DNA from: Gracilariopsis chorda | Lineage: Eukaryota > Rhodophyta > Florideophyceae > Gracilariales > Gracilariaceae | Length of the DNA stretch: 64,000 nt | Direction: 5' to 3' | Assembly: GCA_003194525.1 (NCBI GenBank) | Contig: NBIV01000030.1 | Location: 1 to 64,000 of the forward strand | Shown here: in pieces, positions 42,605 to 53,047 of the stretch | Layout: each line of letters begins with the position of its first letter | Numbering within the stretch: the stretch's first letter is position 1 | Notes under the pieces: generated by a model | Databases searched by the model: none | The model's input: the letters and a program-made list of their open reading frames with translations, nothing else | What the model was told of the DNA's origin: nothing | Position numbers and translations under genes: made by a program

Positions 42605-43960
42605 ACCTCCGTCGCACCCCCTCCGCACCGTCTGAATTGTTGCGCCGCACACGTTCCCCATCGTCACCACCGCACGCGCGTTTACAGTTGGCAAACGCTC
42701 CAAGCGCAACAGCGAAAAAGCACCACCACGAGGCATGTGCGCGCCGGTTTACACAGTGCCAACGCTCCTTCAACAAATCGCAACGCACAGCAACACACCT
42801 TACGCGCCCTATCAACCCGCCCTACATACTGTACTGTACCTGTACTACGCCACCGTTTTATCTCAACCGCCACTTCCAACGCCATCGTCAACTTACAGAG
42901 CACGCCTTCCTCGCCTCATCCCCGTCGCCAATCAACCATGCGTGCATGAATAAAACTGCGCGCCCCCATCGCCGCTCATACCTTTCTCGCCATTGTAAGC
43001 CACCACCACCCACCACCACGTCCGCCCGACAAAAATTGATCCGTTTCCGCACTCCGCATATGTTCGCTGAATTGCGCTGCTTTCAAAACAGCCCACACCT
43101 ATGCGCCACCTTGTCGCCGATCCCACTTTCACACCCACCTTCAACACTGATACACCCGCCCCTATTCAAATTCGTTGTCGCGCCCGCAACGTATCCGCCT
43201 CCCCCCTCCTAAACTCTTTCCTCCCCGCTTTATGCCGCCGCCGCCTGCCATGCGCGCTCATAACACCAACGCAAACACCCCCCGTCCCCGTCTCACCCCT
43301 CCGTCCACCACGCATTGTTACCCCTGATTTACACCCGTGTTTGTCTCTGTTCATCGCCCCCCGACTCCGTCCTCACCGTTCTGCACGCGTGCCACCTATT
43401 TCTTGGTGCAGCTCTCAATCGTCCACGCCATATTACAGCCGTCACCGTCGTCCAACGCTTCTTGCTTGCTGCGGCCAATGCCGACCCCGCCTTTTTCGCG
43501 CCCCTTTTATCGTCGTCACCACGCGCACATTCATCCCGCCGTACATTACAAACCTCCCCTCCCGTTTACACACGCCTTTCTCCCGCTGCGCATTGTGCAC
43601 AATCGCTGCTCATCATGCCCTCCTTTCTCACCACCGCATTCGCCGCGCGCCCGCTGTCGCTTGCGCCAACTGCAATTGGAGCCCGTTATTGAAAGCGCTA
43701 CTGTTGTCCCATTCCCGCACCCAAAACATACGCCCTTGACACGTCCACCTTCCGCCGCGCCGCGCCTTCCGACAACGCTATCACTTCGTCATACATGTGT
43801 GCATACAGTACAGTATAGTATAGTTGCCATGTGGCAGTGCACATCAGCACCTACACCCACATTGGCTTTGCTCAAACGCACACTGCTTCGTCTTTCTCAT
43901 CGCCAGCCGTGCAAAAAGCACGCCGTCCTTGTCGTGCGCACATATACCCGACGGTAGAAA
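42605..43960. other. C-rich DNA with spurious long plus-strand frames
   Basis: C far exceeds G on the plus strand and stop codons are rare in all three plus frames, giving overlapping frames of 190-212 codons with Pro/Arg/His/Ser-rich translations. No frame has a domain, a biased third position or a plausible start. I regard them as composition effects. A promoter for the secreted-protein gene should lie at the left end. Confidence 0.55.
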
Positions 43961-45460
43961 CGCCCAGCTTCTCAACTCATCTTTATCTCTGTGTTTGGCC
44001 CCTTTTCTTGTTCAACATACAAACGCTGACACAGCTCTGACAATGCACCGCGGTCCAATGCCTCTTCACGGGAACTCTCGGGCAGAAAGCGACGCTACCA
44101 CCGACAAAGGGCGCTGCCGTAGCAGTACTTTTACCGATTGCCACGAATGTTTCAGCGCGCCGTCGCAAGTTGTGGTCGAGTATAATGCACTTACCATTCA
44201 TCAAACGTTCTCTTCGTAGCATGGTGTAGGAACAGTATCGACATTTTGGAGAAACACTGTCCTTTCGGTACCATGGTGCAGTACTGCCAATATGGTGGTA
44301 CTGTACACCAAGGAAAGTATCGAATCCCAAGGAAGCAACAAAGACGCTAGTGGTACTGTATGTCGCTATCTTCACACTTGCTGTGTGCGAAGCTCGGGTT
44401 GTGTGATTTGAGGCTGCGAACACCGTCGTTCATAGCGACGTAAGCTTCCCTCGCTGCTGTGCATCAGCTCTCTTCCTTCACTTTGCGCACTTTCCCAACA
44501 ACGAGCACGTCCGTTCTCGAGTTGCAACGAACAACAACCATCTGCACGTACACAAGCTAATCACGACTGCCCCATCGGCACACCTCAATTCTGCCCGCAA
44601 AGCATGGCCCGTCATCGGGAACAGCTTTCTTACTATTCGGCACGGAACGCACAATGTGCCTCCTGACCCCCAACGCGTGTCAACTGACGTTGGCAGCATG
44701 GCGCACGGCGCCCATGCGCGTCGGCACGCTCACTGAAAGCACTGCAAAGTGCTCGCCACGCGCTCTTTTAATTGCACTGTAGTCATACGCACGTCCACTA
44801 CGCCGTGCCACTGGCACCAAAAATCCGTGACGAAGAGAAACAAAACAGCTCCCGATGGGAAGATGATCTCCGTCGCACAATCGTCCGCCATGCGCCAGCA
44901 GCAACAGTCGCAATGCCACCTTCCTGGAGCTCAAATGACCTTCTAAACACAGCACTCACATAAAGCGCTCACCGCACCACCTGTAGCTTCAAACGTACAG
45001 CCTCAGTGCACTGCACCACTCCACCCCCGCCACGAATCGGTCCATTTCCCGGTATCTTTGCAACCGCAGAGCGCAGCACCTCCGCCTCCACTTTCCAGCT
45101 GTGAAGTGATGACGCCTCAAAAAGCCATCAAACACGACCCAATATGCCAGCACCGAAGGGTAACAACGCTACCGTACAAACTGCGCTATGAAGCGAGTCC
45201 ACAAACACTGCACATTTCATCACATGGGAGCCCTCAGTAAAGTTACTTTCCACGCCATCTCGCGGCAGCATTCAAGGCTGACCACTGCATTACGTCACGT
45301 TTCCCTCATTTCATCACCATGCTCATCACGAAAACTCAATTCCCACCTTTCCATTGCCGCAGCCGCACATCACATCACGTACAATACGTATGTACCCAAA
45401 AACAAATAACCCCCAAATGAACGAATAATTCAAGCACAAACCCCCAAAAGTTTCAAATCT
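43961..45460. other. no gene seen
   Basis: Mixed composition and short frames only. Small inverted repeats such as GGTACCATGGTGCAGTACTGCC near 44270 are noted but have no known function. Confidence 0.45.
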
Positions 45461-45615
45461 ATGACCCATCACGGCGACATCTTGAGTGCTCTCAACTCAA
45501 ATCCGGTAACTGATTACCAGCTCGTTACAAACTTTGCTGACTTTAAAAGCACATCTGTGTCACTCGCTTTGGCCAGCAATCACTCCAAGAGAACTCTCAA
45601 CACGATATTGAAGGG
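45461..45615 (+). CDS. possible first coding exon (weak)
   Basis: An ATG at 45461 opens a frame of ordinary amino-acid composition (MTHHGDILSALNSNPVTDY, ending RTLNTILKG) that runs into GGGTAAGT near 45615, an excellent 5' splice site. Candidate acceptors lie further on (for example TACTAAATTACAG near 45860), but I could not find a convincing second exon. If real it is a gene fragment or a short gene; product unknown. Confidence 0.25.
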
Positions 45616-45899
45616 TAAGTTCTATTCTCATTCATCGTTCGGGACAGCTCATCCAATCCACAACCATGACCAATTCACGCTACTAATATTGTTACAATAT
45701 CCCGCTGTTCAAAGTCGACACATACCACTGCACCTTCCAAAGAAAGGTTTACAAAAGTAGCAATGCGTACGTCAATGGCAGTGCGGGAAGACGGCCAAAC
45801 TCTCGGGACCATGTCACATATAGCACGGGAAACAAGAAGAGGGGAACGGCAGTTCTTCTACTAAATTACAGCAGTTTTCACCCTTTGGCAAAGAGTACG

Positions 45900-47834
45900 A
45901 TCAACATTTCCCATAGTAAGGCTTTCGTCGCAAGTGCTTTTATCGGCAACGCATTCGATGCTAGATGTTATTCTATATTTCGCGTGACCATATCGCAACA
46001 GTACGAGTTTGTATGTCCATGTGTTCCGAGTGACGGCTCCGCGATGTTAAAAAGGTGATAAATTGCTTAATATTCACTCGGTTTCTTCACAAAGTGTTTC
46101 ATTAGACGCATAAAAGTCTCGGTTTTAAGAAACCACACTTTGAGCACCATCAAATTCGTTTAAGAAGCGTTATAAAAAATCTTAGACACATTGCCAAACA
46201 CCAGCAAAAAGCGCGGTTGCAAATAACTCAGATCGCGTGGCAAGCGCAATACACAAAAACATTCATAGTTTTATTAGAAATCTATCAGCAACATCACCAC
46301 ATACCCCATCTGCGACAGGCTCCTTCGTAAGATAGCCAACAAACAAGAATGCACTGTTCTTGTACTACATCGAACCGTTGGCATCGATATCCATCATAGT
46401 ACTCAAAGCCGAGCGACGCTGTGCACGGGCAAACGCGCGTTGGCAGCGAGTCAAACAAGTGCCCACGAATGTTCAAAAAGCGAACGAAGCCTCGGAGCCA
46501 GTTCCACAAAATCTTGAAAGGAAGTGGAAACGAAACGGAGCTGTAGTTGGATGACTTTTCCGCGTTCTTATTCTGTATATTTTGTATGATAGCGAGCACC
46601 TTGTTTTACTATCACTATTGGATTTGAATTGGCTGCATTATGAAGCTGCATCTCTAGCTAGTGCTTTGTTTTGACTGGTTTCGAGTCAGAACGATCATAT
46701 GCCCCGGTTTTCCTTTCAGAGGCTTTATTCATTTGTTTCATCTGGCTTTTGACTTGCCAGAAAGAGAACAGCTGCGCGTATCTTATGTTTATTTCTGAAG
46801 CAAAACATATGAGAAGAATTTGTGCAATTCACTGTGCATGGCGAGTTTATACGACGAGAAGACTGAAACACCCAGCGGTTCGAAGATGGGAGACATGTAT
46901 GCTGCAAGGCCGATGACGATAATTGTATAGTCGCAAAAAAATTGCAAGCTCTTGAAATATAAGTAACTCTTTTATCCGTCAAAGATACGAAAACCAAACG
47001 CATCAATGCTTTGGTTGGCTCTAAACTCATCCACAAATTTGTTTGATCATTCGCGGAAGATTTTTATATCAACTCTCGATATTTCCTTCTATTATAGGTA
47101 GTAAACTGAAAGTGCGTCGTGAAGTGTTTCATATTTACCGCATTCTGTTTTGCGCTATTGACCCTGTTTTCCCAATAACACAATCAATGGTTGAATATCT
47201 GAACCACTAGCACAAAGAAATGGCACTACTGTGACGCGTTCTATTCCTTTTTTGACTTTTCTCACTCTATGAATGAAGCTGCCCCTACGTTTTCGACTCG
47301 AAATTACCTCCATCTCGCTTGTGCAAAGCACATGCCAAACGACGCTCCTGAATCATCAAGTTTGAACACTTGAACCGGATATGCTATGCTACGTGACGTG
47401 CAACGCCATAAGCGAGGTTTATTTGGCATTTGGTGTATTTTCCGAACGTTTCGGTAATGTGTTCATTGCACAAAATACGACCAATAATGGTAGATTAGAC
47501 ATGTGAGACACGGAATAGCCAACTGGCGGTTGCCCACAGTATTAGGCACGAAAAACTAATGCACGGTAACTTTTGGATAGGTATATTTCAAAATTTACAC
47601 CCATTTCTGGCATGGTTACTAATTCGTGCACCGGAAATATGCCGCCACACGAGTACAACTTCCCCAAAAAGGGTCCCTAACACAAGTAATTGGCCATAGG
47701 CCTTGCCTTGCTGCTTTTCCGTGTTGTCTACTTCTCCCTGAAAGAAAGTGGTGTAACCAACGGAAAGTCTATCTCTCTTTCATTTCTAAAGGATTTCATA
47801 ACTGGGATTGTTATTTCAACATTTTTGATACTTT
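45900..47834. other. no gene seen
   Basis: AT-rich DNA left of the Helitron, with short frames only. Confidence 0.45.
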
Positions 47835-48004
47835 TCTCTCCACTATAAGTATTTATACGCGTATGAGGGGGGTTTTCTTGATTGAATGGAGGCGTTGCGC
47901 CACAAAATCTTCTTGCACGCCCCCGTTTGCGCATGCAAAACGCCCATTTGGCGCAACGCCTCCCTACCATTTAAAAACATTCAGCAGCAGCAGCAGCAGC
48001 AAAG
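47835..48004 (+). repeat. 5' terminal region of the Helitron with long hairpin
   Basis: Contains a perfect 15-bp inverted repeat GGAGGCGTTGCGCCA (47888-47902) and its complement (47949-47963), then a (CAG)n tract near 47985-48003. The whole block recurs at 54511 and 54932. Confidence 0.7.
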
Positions 48005-48925
48005 CGTTCAGTTAATTAGCTGCTGCTGCTGCATGTTGACTGTGCAATGGCTGCTGAATGGCTTGCAATACAATCAAATTGTAGTTCCAGCCACTCAGCA
48101 GCAGAAACCCAGCTGTTCATTCCGACACGTGGCAAATTGCACTGCCGCATTGCATTGCACTCCAACACGTGGCAAATTGCACTGCGCCAGTGCAGTGTAT
48201 ACTGAAGTTTCATTGCAGACTTGCCTGCAACAGACGTATATACTGCACTGGCGCAGTGCCAAATGCATCTCGCTTGCTGACCCTAACCACTGTTTTGCAT
48301 CCCATTCAGGCTTGGCCAATAGCGCAGTGTCGTAACCTTTTGCTACTTTGGGCGCCGTTTGCTGGCCTGGGACCTAGGCAAGGCCGAGCTCGTGTGCAGG
48401 TCGCCACAAGATTAACCCACTAAGTACCACGGATCTGGGAAAAGTCAGGTGCTCCTCTGTGGTATACTGGTCGTTTGACGGCGATCAGGAAGTCTGAGGG
48501 TTTACCGGACCTAATACCAGCTTGCTGTGCAGGGTCCGGGGCGGCCGCCGTGTCGTACCTCTTGGGGCCGGAAAGCACAATTCGGTGTGTGAGTGAAGGC
48601 AGACCAATCCTTACAACCGGACGCGGGTTAAACATCAAACGGCTTGAAAACCGGCTGGGCACACTCCGCCCGTCATAATCCAACAGGAGTTTGTCGAGAG
48701 TCCCTGTGCTGCGCACGACTGCATCGGGTAAATATAAGCCTTGCAGCAATTTGTTTTTTTAATTGCTGCATGCGACTAGGCCCGGTGGGTGCAAAGCAAC
48801 AAACTGCAACCAGTTTTTTCACTTTCAACTTTGTGTTTTATTGGGAATTATTCTGGAACTCTGGCAAATTTTTTAACGGTTTAAAAACATAGAATTGTTT
48901 TTTTTCTTTTCTTTGGTAAATTGAG
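48005..48925. other. Helitron 5' leader with nested inverted repeats
   Basis: (CTG)n near 48022-48033 is complementary to the (CAG)n before it. ACACGTGGCAAATTGCACTG occurs at 48126 and 48165. GCACTGCGCCAGTGCAGT (48178) is mirrored with one mismatch by the complement ending at 48258. The rest, including a GC-rich stretch near 48500-48660, has no recognised gene; it should hold the promoter of the Rep gene. Confidence 0.55.
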
Positions 48926-51900
48926 ATGACGAGAGGAGGGCGACGTCTGAACTCTGGTGGCATCCGATCTAACTCGGGAGGTGCCAGAGACAATTCTGGA
49001 GGTGCCAGAGACAATTCTGGAGGTGCGAGGTTGAACGCAGGCGGTTCAAGGCAAAACGCTGGTGGTCGTCGCGTCGGCAGTGGTGGAGCACGGGCAGGAG
49101 CTGGAAGACCCCGAAGAGAACCAGCTCCTCCATCTCCAGATGAGTTGGGAGTAAATGAGAGCGGAGCACACGTTCAAGGACCTATTGTTCCAGTGGTTGA
49201 AGAAGACGAAATTACTCCTGCACCTACTTCGGTTGCAGCAGCAGTTAGCACAAGCGCCGCTGGAGCCAGTGGGTCCCCTGCCACAGATCTACCAACATCG
49301 TGCCCAATTCCTGGATTTCTGGAGTTTGTGAGAGGCCTTCCTAGTCACATTCCACCGCCTCCGATGCCTCCCCCTCTCCCACCGATGCCTGCAGAACAGA
49401 TGCCTATTGCAATGGAATTGGAAGAGGATGAGATCATCCCTGCTCCCTCACAGCCACCGCCATCACAGCAGCCTGCTCTGCCACAAGCTGAACAAGAGGA
49501 AGAACAGATGCCAGTCCCGATGGAAGTGGAAGAGGATGAGATCACCCCGGCTCCCTCACACCCGCCGCCGCAGCCTGCGTTGCCACAAGCTGAACAGGAA
49601 GAACAACAGATGTTCATTCCGATGGAGGTGGAAGCGGATGAGATCACACCGGCTCCCTCACACCAGCCGCAGCATCAGCCACAGCAACAGCTTGATATGA
49701 CGGTCATGCACTGTGCTGGGCGTCCTGATCGAGGACTCTATCGCGTGTACTATGCGTGGGATTCCGTGGCAGCTCAGGCGAGGAATGATCCGGCCATCCG
49801 TGCAAGCGTGCCGGAGTTTGAGACGCTTCGCACTGCAGGTCAAAGGCGATGCGGAAGATGCGGCGAACACTCACACACGCTCTCCTCCTGCCCGTACGCG
49901 GACTGGACATTGAAAATACATAGCTGCAAGTATTGCGGCTGTGTTTTGCTTGGCACAGAGGTCACTGGAGTGTGCTGTGGAATGAAAAGAATGTCAGGAT
50001 GGGGCGTCACGTTCCGCAGAAGGCATAGCAGTGAGTTGGTTCGCAGTATTTATAGCCTGAGAGCCTTCCACAGCCATTTCCTCAACTTGAATACGCTCTT
50101 CGCGACGACGCAAGCGCTCATGGACATGTCGTATGTGACGGGAGGCGGTCCCTCCTTTCTCAGACTTGAGGGCAACGCATCTCTCGCTCTGCCCGCGCAG
50201 AACCAGAACAACACGCGCTACAGCTTTTTGTGGGGTACTGGTCCGCCTTCCTTAGATCCCTCTCACTATACGCGTGCCAATTTGCGTGCGTTCATTCAAG
50301 ACATCAACGTACGAGACATCGTGCCCAAGTTGTACGATGTGATCCAGCCCAAGCCAGACGTGGTGCGTGAGCGGTACCGATCCATGCTTAGCACGCAACA
50401 ACAACAACAAAATGCAGATACCGCCGTCGATATCAGCATGCAGGCAGCAGAAGAGGGAGTAGTCGTACGTGGTTACGAAGGAACCCGAAGTGCCACAGTC
50501 AGTGCTCCTCACGCAGGTGCTGGGCCTCTCCCTGAAGATGCTCCTGGTGGCGGGCCAACCATGATGAGAACGCTCGTCGTGGATCCAACTGGCCTGTATC
50601 GAGTGGAGTCTCAAGTACCGCGCTTGGTAGAAGGAACTGTAACCGAAGAGCACGCTGCAGTGACAAGCGCTGCTGCTGCTGGAGCAGGGGCGACTGCGAA
50701 TGCCGCAAACAATGCGCAAGTGCGGTACCGACTTCTAAAACCGGCATCCAAACTTGCAGAGAAGGGCACTTTCCCTCTTCTCTACCCGTACGGTGATCAG
50801 CACGAACCATTTGACATCGGCCTGTTCCTGGAGTCAAGGAACTCCACACAGCAAAGCTCAGATCTCAGCGTCAACGAGTGGAAGCTCCGAAAGCTCACCT
50901 GGGCTCAGAACGCGAAGCGACGTTTGTACTCAGACAACATCCTCCTCAACAGTGGACCGTTGATGCAGATGTGGATGCTCCGCACGCACACAAACATTGA
51001 GGACATGCGACTACGTTTCCTGGAGAGAGAACAACAGGCACGTATTGTACAAGAGCAAGAGATCCAGCAAGCACAGCAGCAAACAGGTCATGTGTCACCA
51101 TCCCAGTTCGCGCAAATGGGACGCATATTTCTGCCCGATGACTCGGTCAACTCAGCAGCGTACTGGGAGAAAAAGCGCATGGATGTACAGGCGATCGTAG
51201 AGCGGAGAGGACCGCCTTCTCTGTTCATTACAATCACCATGAACATCTGGAGAGAGGACATCCAGCGCCTTGGTATGGATACCAGCAATCGGAGTGCATT
51301 TACGGCACAGAGTAACCGCCCTCGACCGTTTGACCGACCTGATCTGATTGCAAGGGTGTACAACCAGTACGCAAACGACTTCATGAAGGACTTGGAGAAG
51401 AACTCGGAGCACATCTTCGGATTGAAGTGCCTGGGGCTTGCATCAAAGCTCGAGTTTCAGGAGCGCAATGTGCCTAATCACCACATGCTCGTGTGGCTCG
51501 AAGGAGGCGTGATTGAAGACGTTGATGTGATCGACGAGCTGATTCGTGCAGAACTTCCTCTTCCCGGTGAAGACGACGCGTTGCGTGCCCTCATTCGTTC
51601 CATGCACAGGCACCGCCACTCCACCTATTGCCGGAATCGCGCTGGGCGTTGCAAGTTTGGATACGACCACAACATTATTGTGCCGGAGAAGTACATTGAA
51701 GAAGGAACGAATCGCGTGGTCTACCGCAGAAGAAGGCAACATGACCTCAAGATAGTGCCGTACAACCCAACTCTGACCAAGAAGTACCGCTCTCATATCA
51801 ACGTAGAGCGCACGCAAGGAGGGGGCGCAGCGGCTTATCTGATGAAGTACGCGTTTAAGCAGCCCAAAGCTCAGGAGGTGGTGCTCAATGTGAGTGATGC

Positions 51901-53047
51901 TAATGAGACAGGCCCACACAACGAGCAGCAACAAGAGCCACAGGTGCAGAACGACATTCGTGCATACATGCGAGCGCGTGTGGTGGGCGCCGTCAATGCA
52001 GCTTGGAGACTTTTCGAGTTTCGACATGTTCACATCGTACCAAAAGTAGAGCGACTGGCCATTCACTTGGAAGGAGAGCGCACATTTCTGCTGAGAGGTC
52101 CCAACCAGCTTCTTTCTGCATCACAGCCGTCTACAATGGAGAGATACTTTGCAAGGCCCGACGCATACGCAAACCTCGACTACCTTTCGTACTTTGAAAA
52201 AGTTCGATTGTATCGCACGCTTCCAGCCCGCGTGCTTAACCAATACGACAGAGACAGCACCCAGGTGCCCACAGACGACTGCAATCCGCCCATGTGCGTG
52301 GTAGAGCGCACGGAAGACGAGCAGTGTGTTGCAAGGATCAGAGGAGTTTCACCGTCCGACATTGAGCTATTTGCTCTGCGCTTGCTGCTCATGAATCACG
52401 GCTCGAGCTCTTATGATGACGCAAGGACTTTCAACGGACAGCAGTATGGAACGTATCGTGAAACTGCGATTGTAAGCGGACTGCTCGCGGACGGATCTGA
52501 GTTTGATATTGCATTCCAAGAAGCAGTGCAGATATACAGCACGCCCTCCGAGCTACGACGTCTGGTTGTCACACTATACCAACAAGGCGCAGACCCAGAA
52601 AAAATGGCCGTCGAAAACTGGGAGGCATTATGTAGTGACATACATACAGGAGATGAGCAGCAACGAAAGCAAGAAATGTATCGACGTGTGGTGGAGATCT
52701 CAGGCCGGCACGGAGGGCGACTGCTTCGCGATCACAGCTTCTTCTATCAACACCTACAGCAGGATCATACAGCATTGACTGAGGCGAATCGAGCTACAAC
52801 AACTCGAGACGCACGAGTGGTGCGAAATTCGTCAACTTTGCAGTCAAGGTACGCCACCTTAAAACCTAGCCAAAGACAAGTCATTGACACGTCATTGCCG
52901 CATTGCAACAACGACAGGCGCTGCAGGAGCGAACAAGCACTCCTGGAAACGTGTTCTTTGTGCAAGGATCCGCTGGAACCGGAAAGACATACGTGCTCAA
53001 CCTCCTTCGTGATATCGTTGAGTCGGAAGGAATGCTCGCCGAAATGA
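48926..53047 (+). CDS. Helitron Rep protein with zinc fingers
   Basis: 1373 codons. The N terminus repeats SGGAR-N-type Gly/Arg motifs, then has three copies of an acidic/Pro-rich repeat (ME-E-DEI-PAPS, about residues 158-252). A CCHC knuckle (CGRCGEHSHTLSSC, about 309) and a Cys-pair region (CKYCGCVLL, GVCCGMKR) follow, as in Helitrons. FPLLYPYG opens the Helitron-like N domain; PSLFITITMNIW and LEFQERNVPNHHMLVWL are the Rep motifs; AYLMKYAFK has the Y-x3-Y of the catalytic tyrosines. The HUH motif reads Asn-His-His where His-x-His is expected. The last 50 codons leave the homologous frame: a shift near 52890 leads to the helicase. Confidence 0.88.
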   Translation: MTRGGRRLNSGGIRSNSGGARDNSGGARDNSGGARLNAGGSRQNAGGRRVGSGGARAGAGRPRREPAPPSPDELGVNESGAHVQGPIVPVVEEDEITPAPTSVAAAVSTSAAGASGSPATDLPTSCPIPGFLEFVRGLPSHIPPPPMPPPLPPMPAEQMPIAMELEEDEIIPAPSQPPPSQQPALPQAEQEEEQMPVPMEVEEDEITPAPSHPPPQPALPQAEQEEQQMFIPMEVEADEITPAPSHQPQHQPQQQLDMTVMHCAGRPDRGLYRVYYAWDSVAAQARNDPAIRASVPEFETLRTAGQRRCGRCGEHSHTLSSCPYADWTLKIHSCKYCGCVLLGTEVTGVCCGMKRMSGWGVTFRRRHSSELVRSIYSLRAFHSHFLNLNTLFATTQALMDMSYVTGGGPSFLRLEGNASLALPAQNQNNTRYSFLWGTGPPSLDPSHYTRANLRAFIQDINVRDIVPKLYDVIQPKPDVVRERYRSMLSTQQQQQNADTAVDISMQAAEEGVVVRGYEGTRSATVSAPHAGAGPLPEDAPGGGPTMMRTLVVDPTGLYRVESQVPRLVEGTVTEEHAAVTSAAAAGAGATANAANNAQVRYRLLKPASKLAEKGTFPLLYPYGDQHEPFDIGLFLESRNSTQQSSDLSVNEWKLRKLTWAQNAKRRLYSDNILLNSGPLMQMWMLRTHTNIEDMRLRFLEREQQARIVQEQEIQQAQQQTGHVSPSQFAQMGRIFLPDDSVNSAAYWEKKRMDVQAIVERRGPPSLFITITMNIWREDIQRLGMDTSNRSAFTAQSNRPRPFDRPDLIARVYNQYANDFMKDLEKNSEHIFGLKCLGLASKLEFQERNVPNHHMLVWLEGGVIEDVDVIDELIRAELPLPGEDDALRALIRSMHRHRHSTYCRNRAGRCKFGYDHNIIVPEKYIEEGTNRVVYRRRRQHDLKIVPYNPTLTKKYRSHINVERTQGGGAAAYLMKYAFKQPKAQEVVLNVSDANETGPHNEQQQEPQVQNDIRAYMRARVVGAVNAAWRLFEFRHVHIVPKVERLAIHLEGERTFLLRGPNQLLSASQPSTMERYFARPDAYANLDYLSYFEKVRLYRTLPARVLNQYDRDSTQVPTDDCNPPMCVVERTEDEQCVARIRGVSPSDIELFALRLLLMNHGSSSYDDARTFNGQQYGTYRETAIVSGLLADGSEFDIAFQEAVQIYSTPSELRRLVVTLYQQGADPEKMAVENWEALCSDIHTGDEQQRKQEMYRRVVEISGRHGGRLLRDHSFFYQHLQQDHTALTEANRATTTRDARVVRNSSTLQSRYATLKPSQRQVIDTSLPHCNNDRRCRSEQALLETCSLCKDPLEPERHTCSTSFVISLSRKECSPK

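Noticed and set aside
42637..43957. Three overlapping plus-strand frames of 190-212 codons
   Set aside because: All three phases are open at once because the DNA is C-rich; there are no domains and no codon-position signal.
48475..48680. A possible rRNA- or snRNA-like stretch in the Helitron leader
   Set aside because: It looked structured and GC-rich, but I could not match it to 5S, 5.8S or spliceosomal RNA landmarks.
52890..52940. A 35-bp intron joining Rep and helicase frames
   Set aside because: GT and AG can be found at suitable places, but such an intron would be far too short and a one-base difference explains the break.
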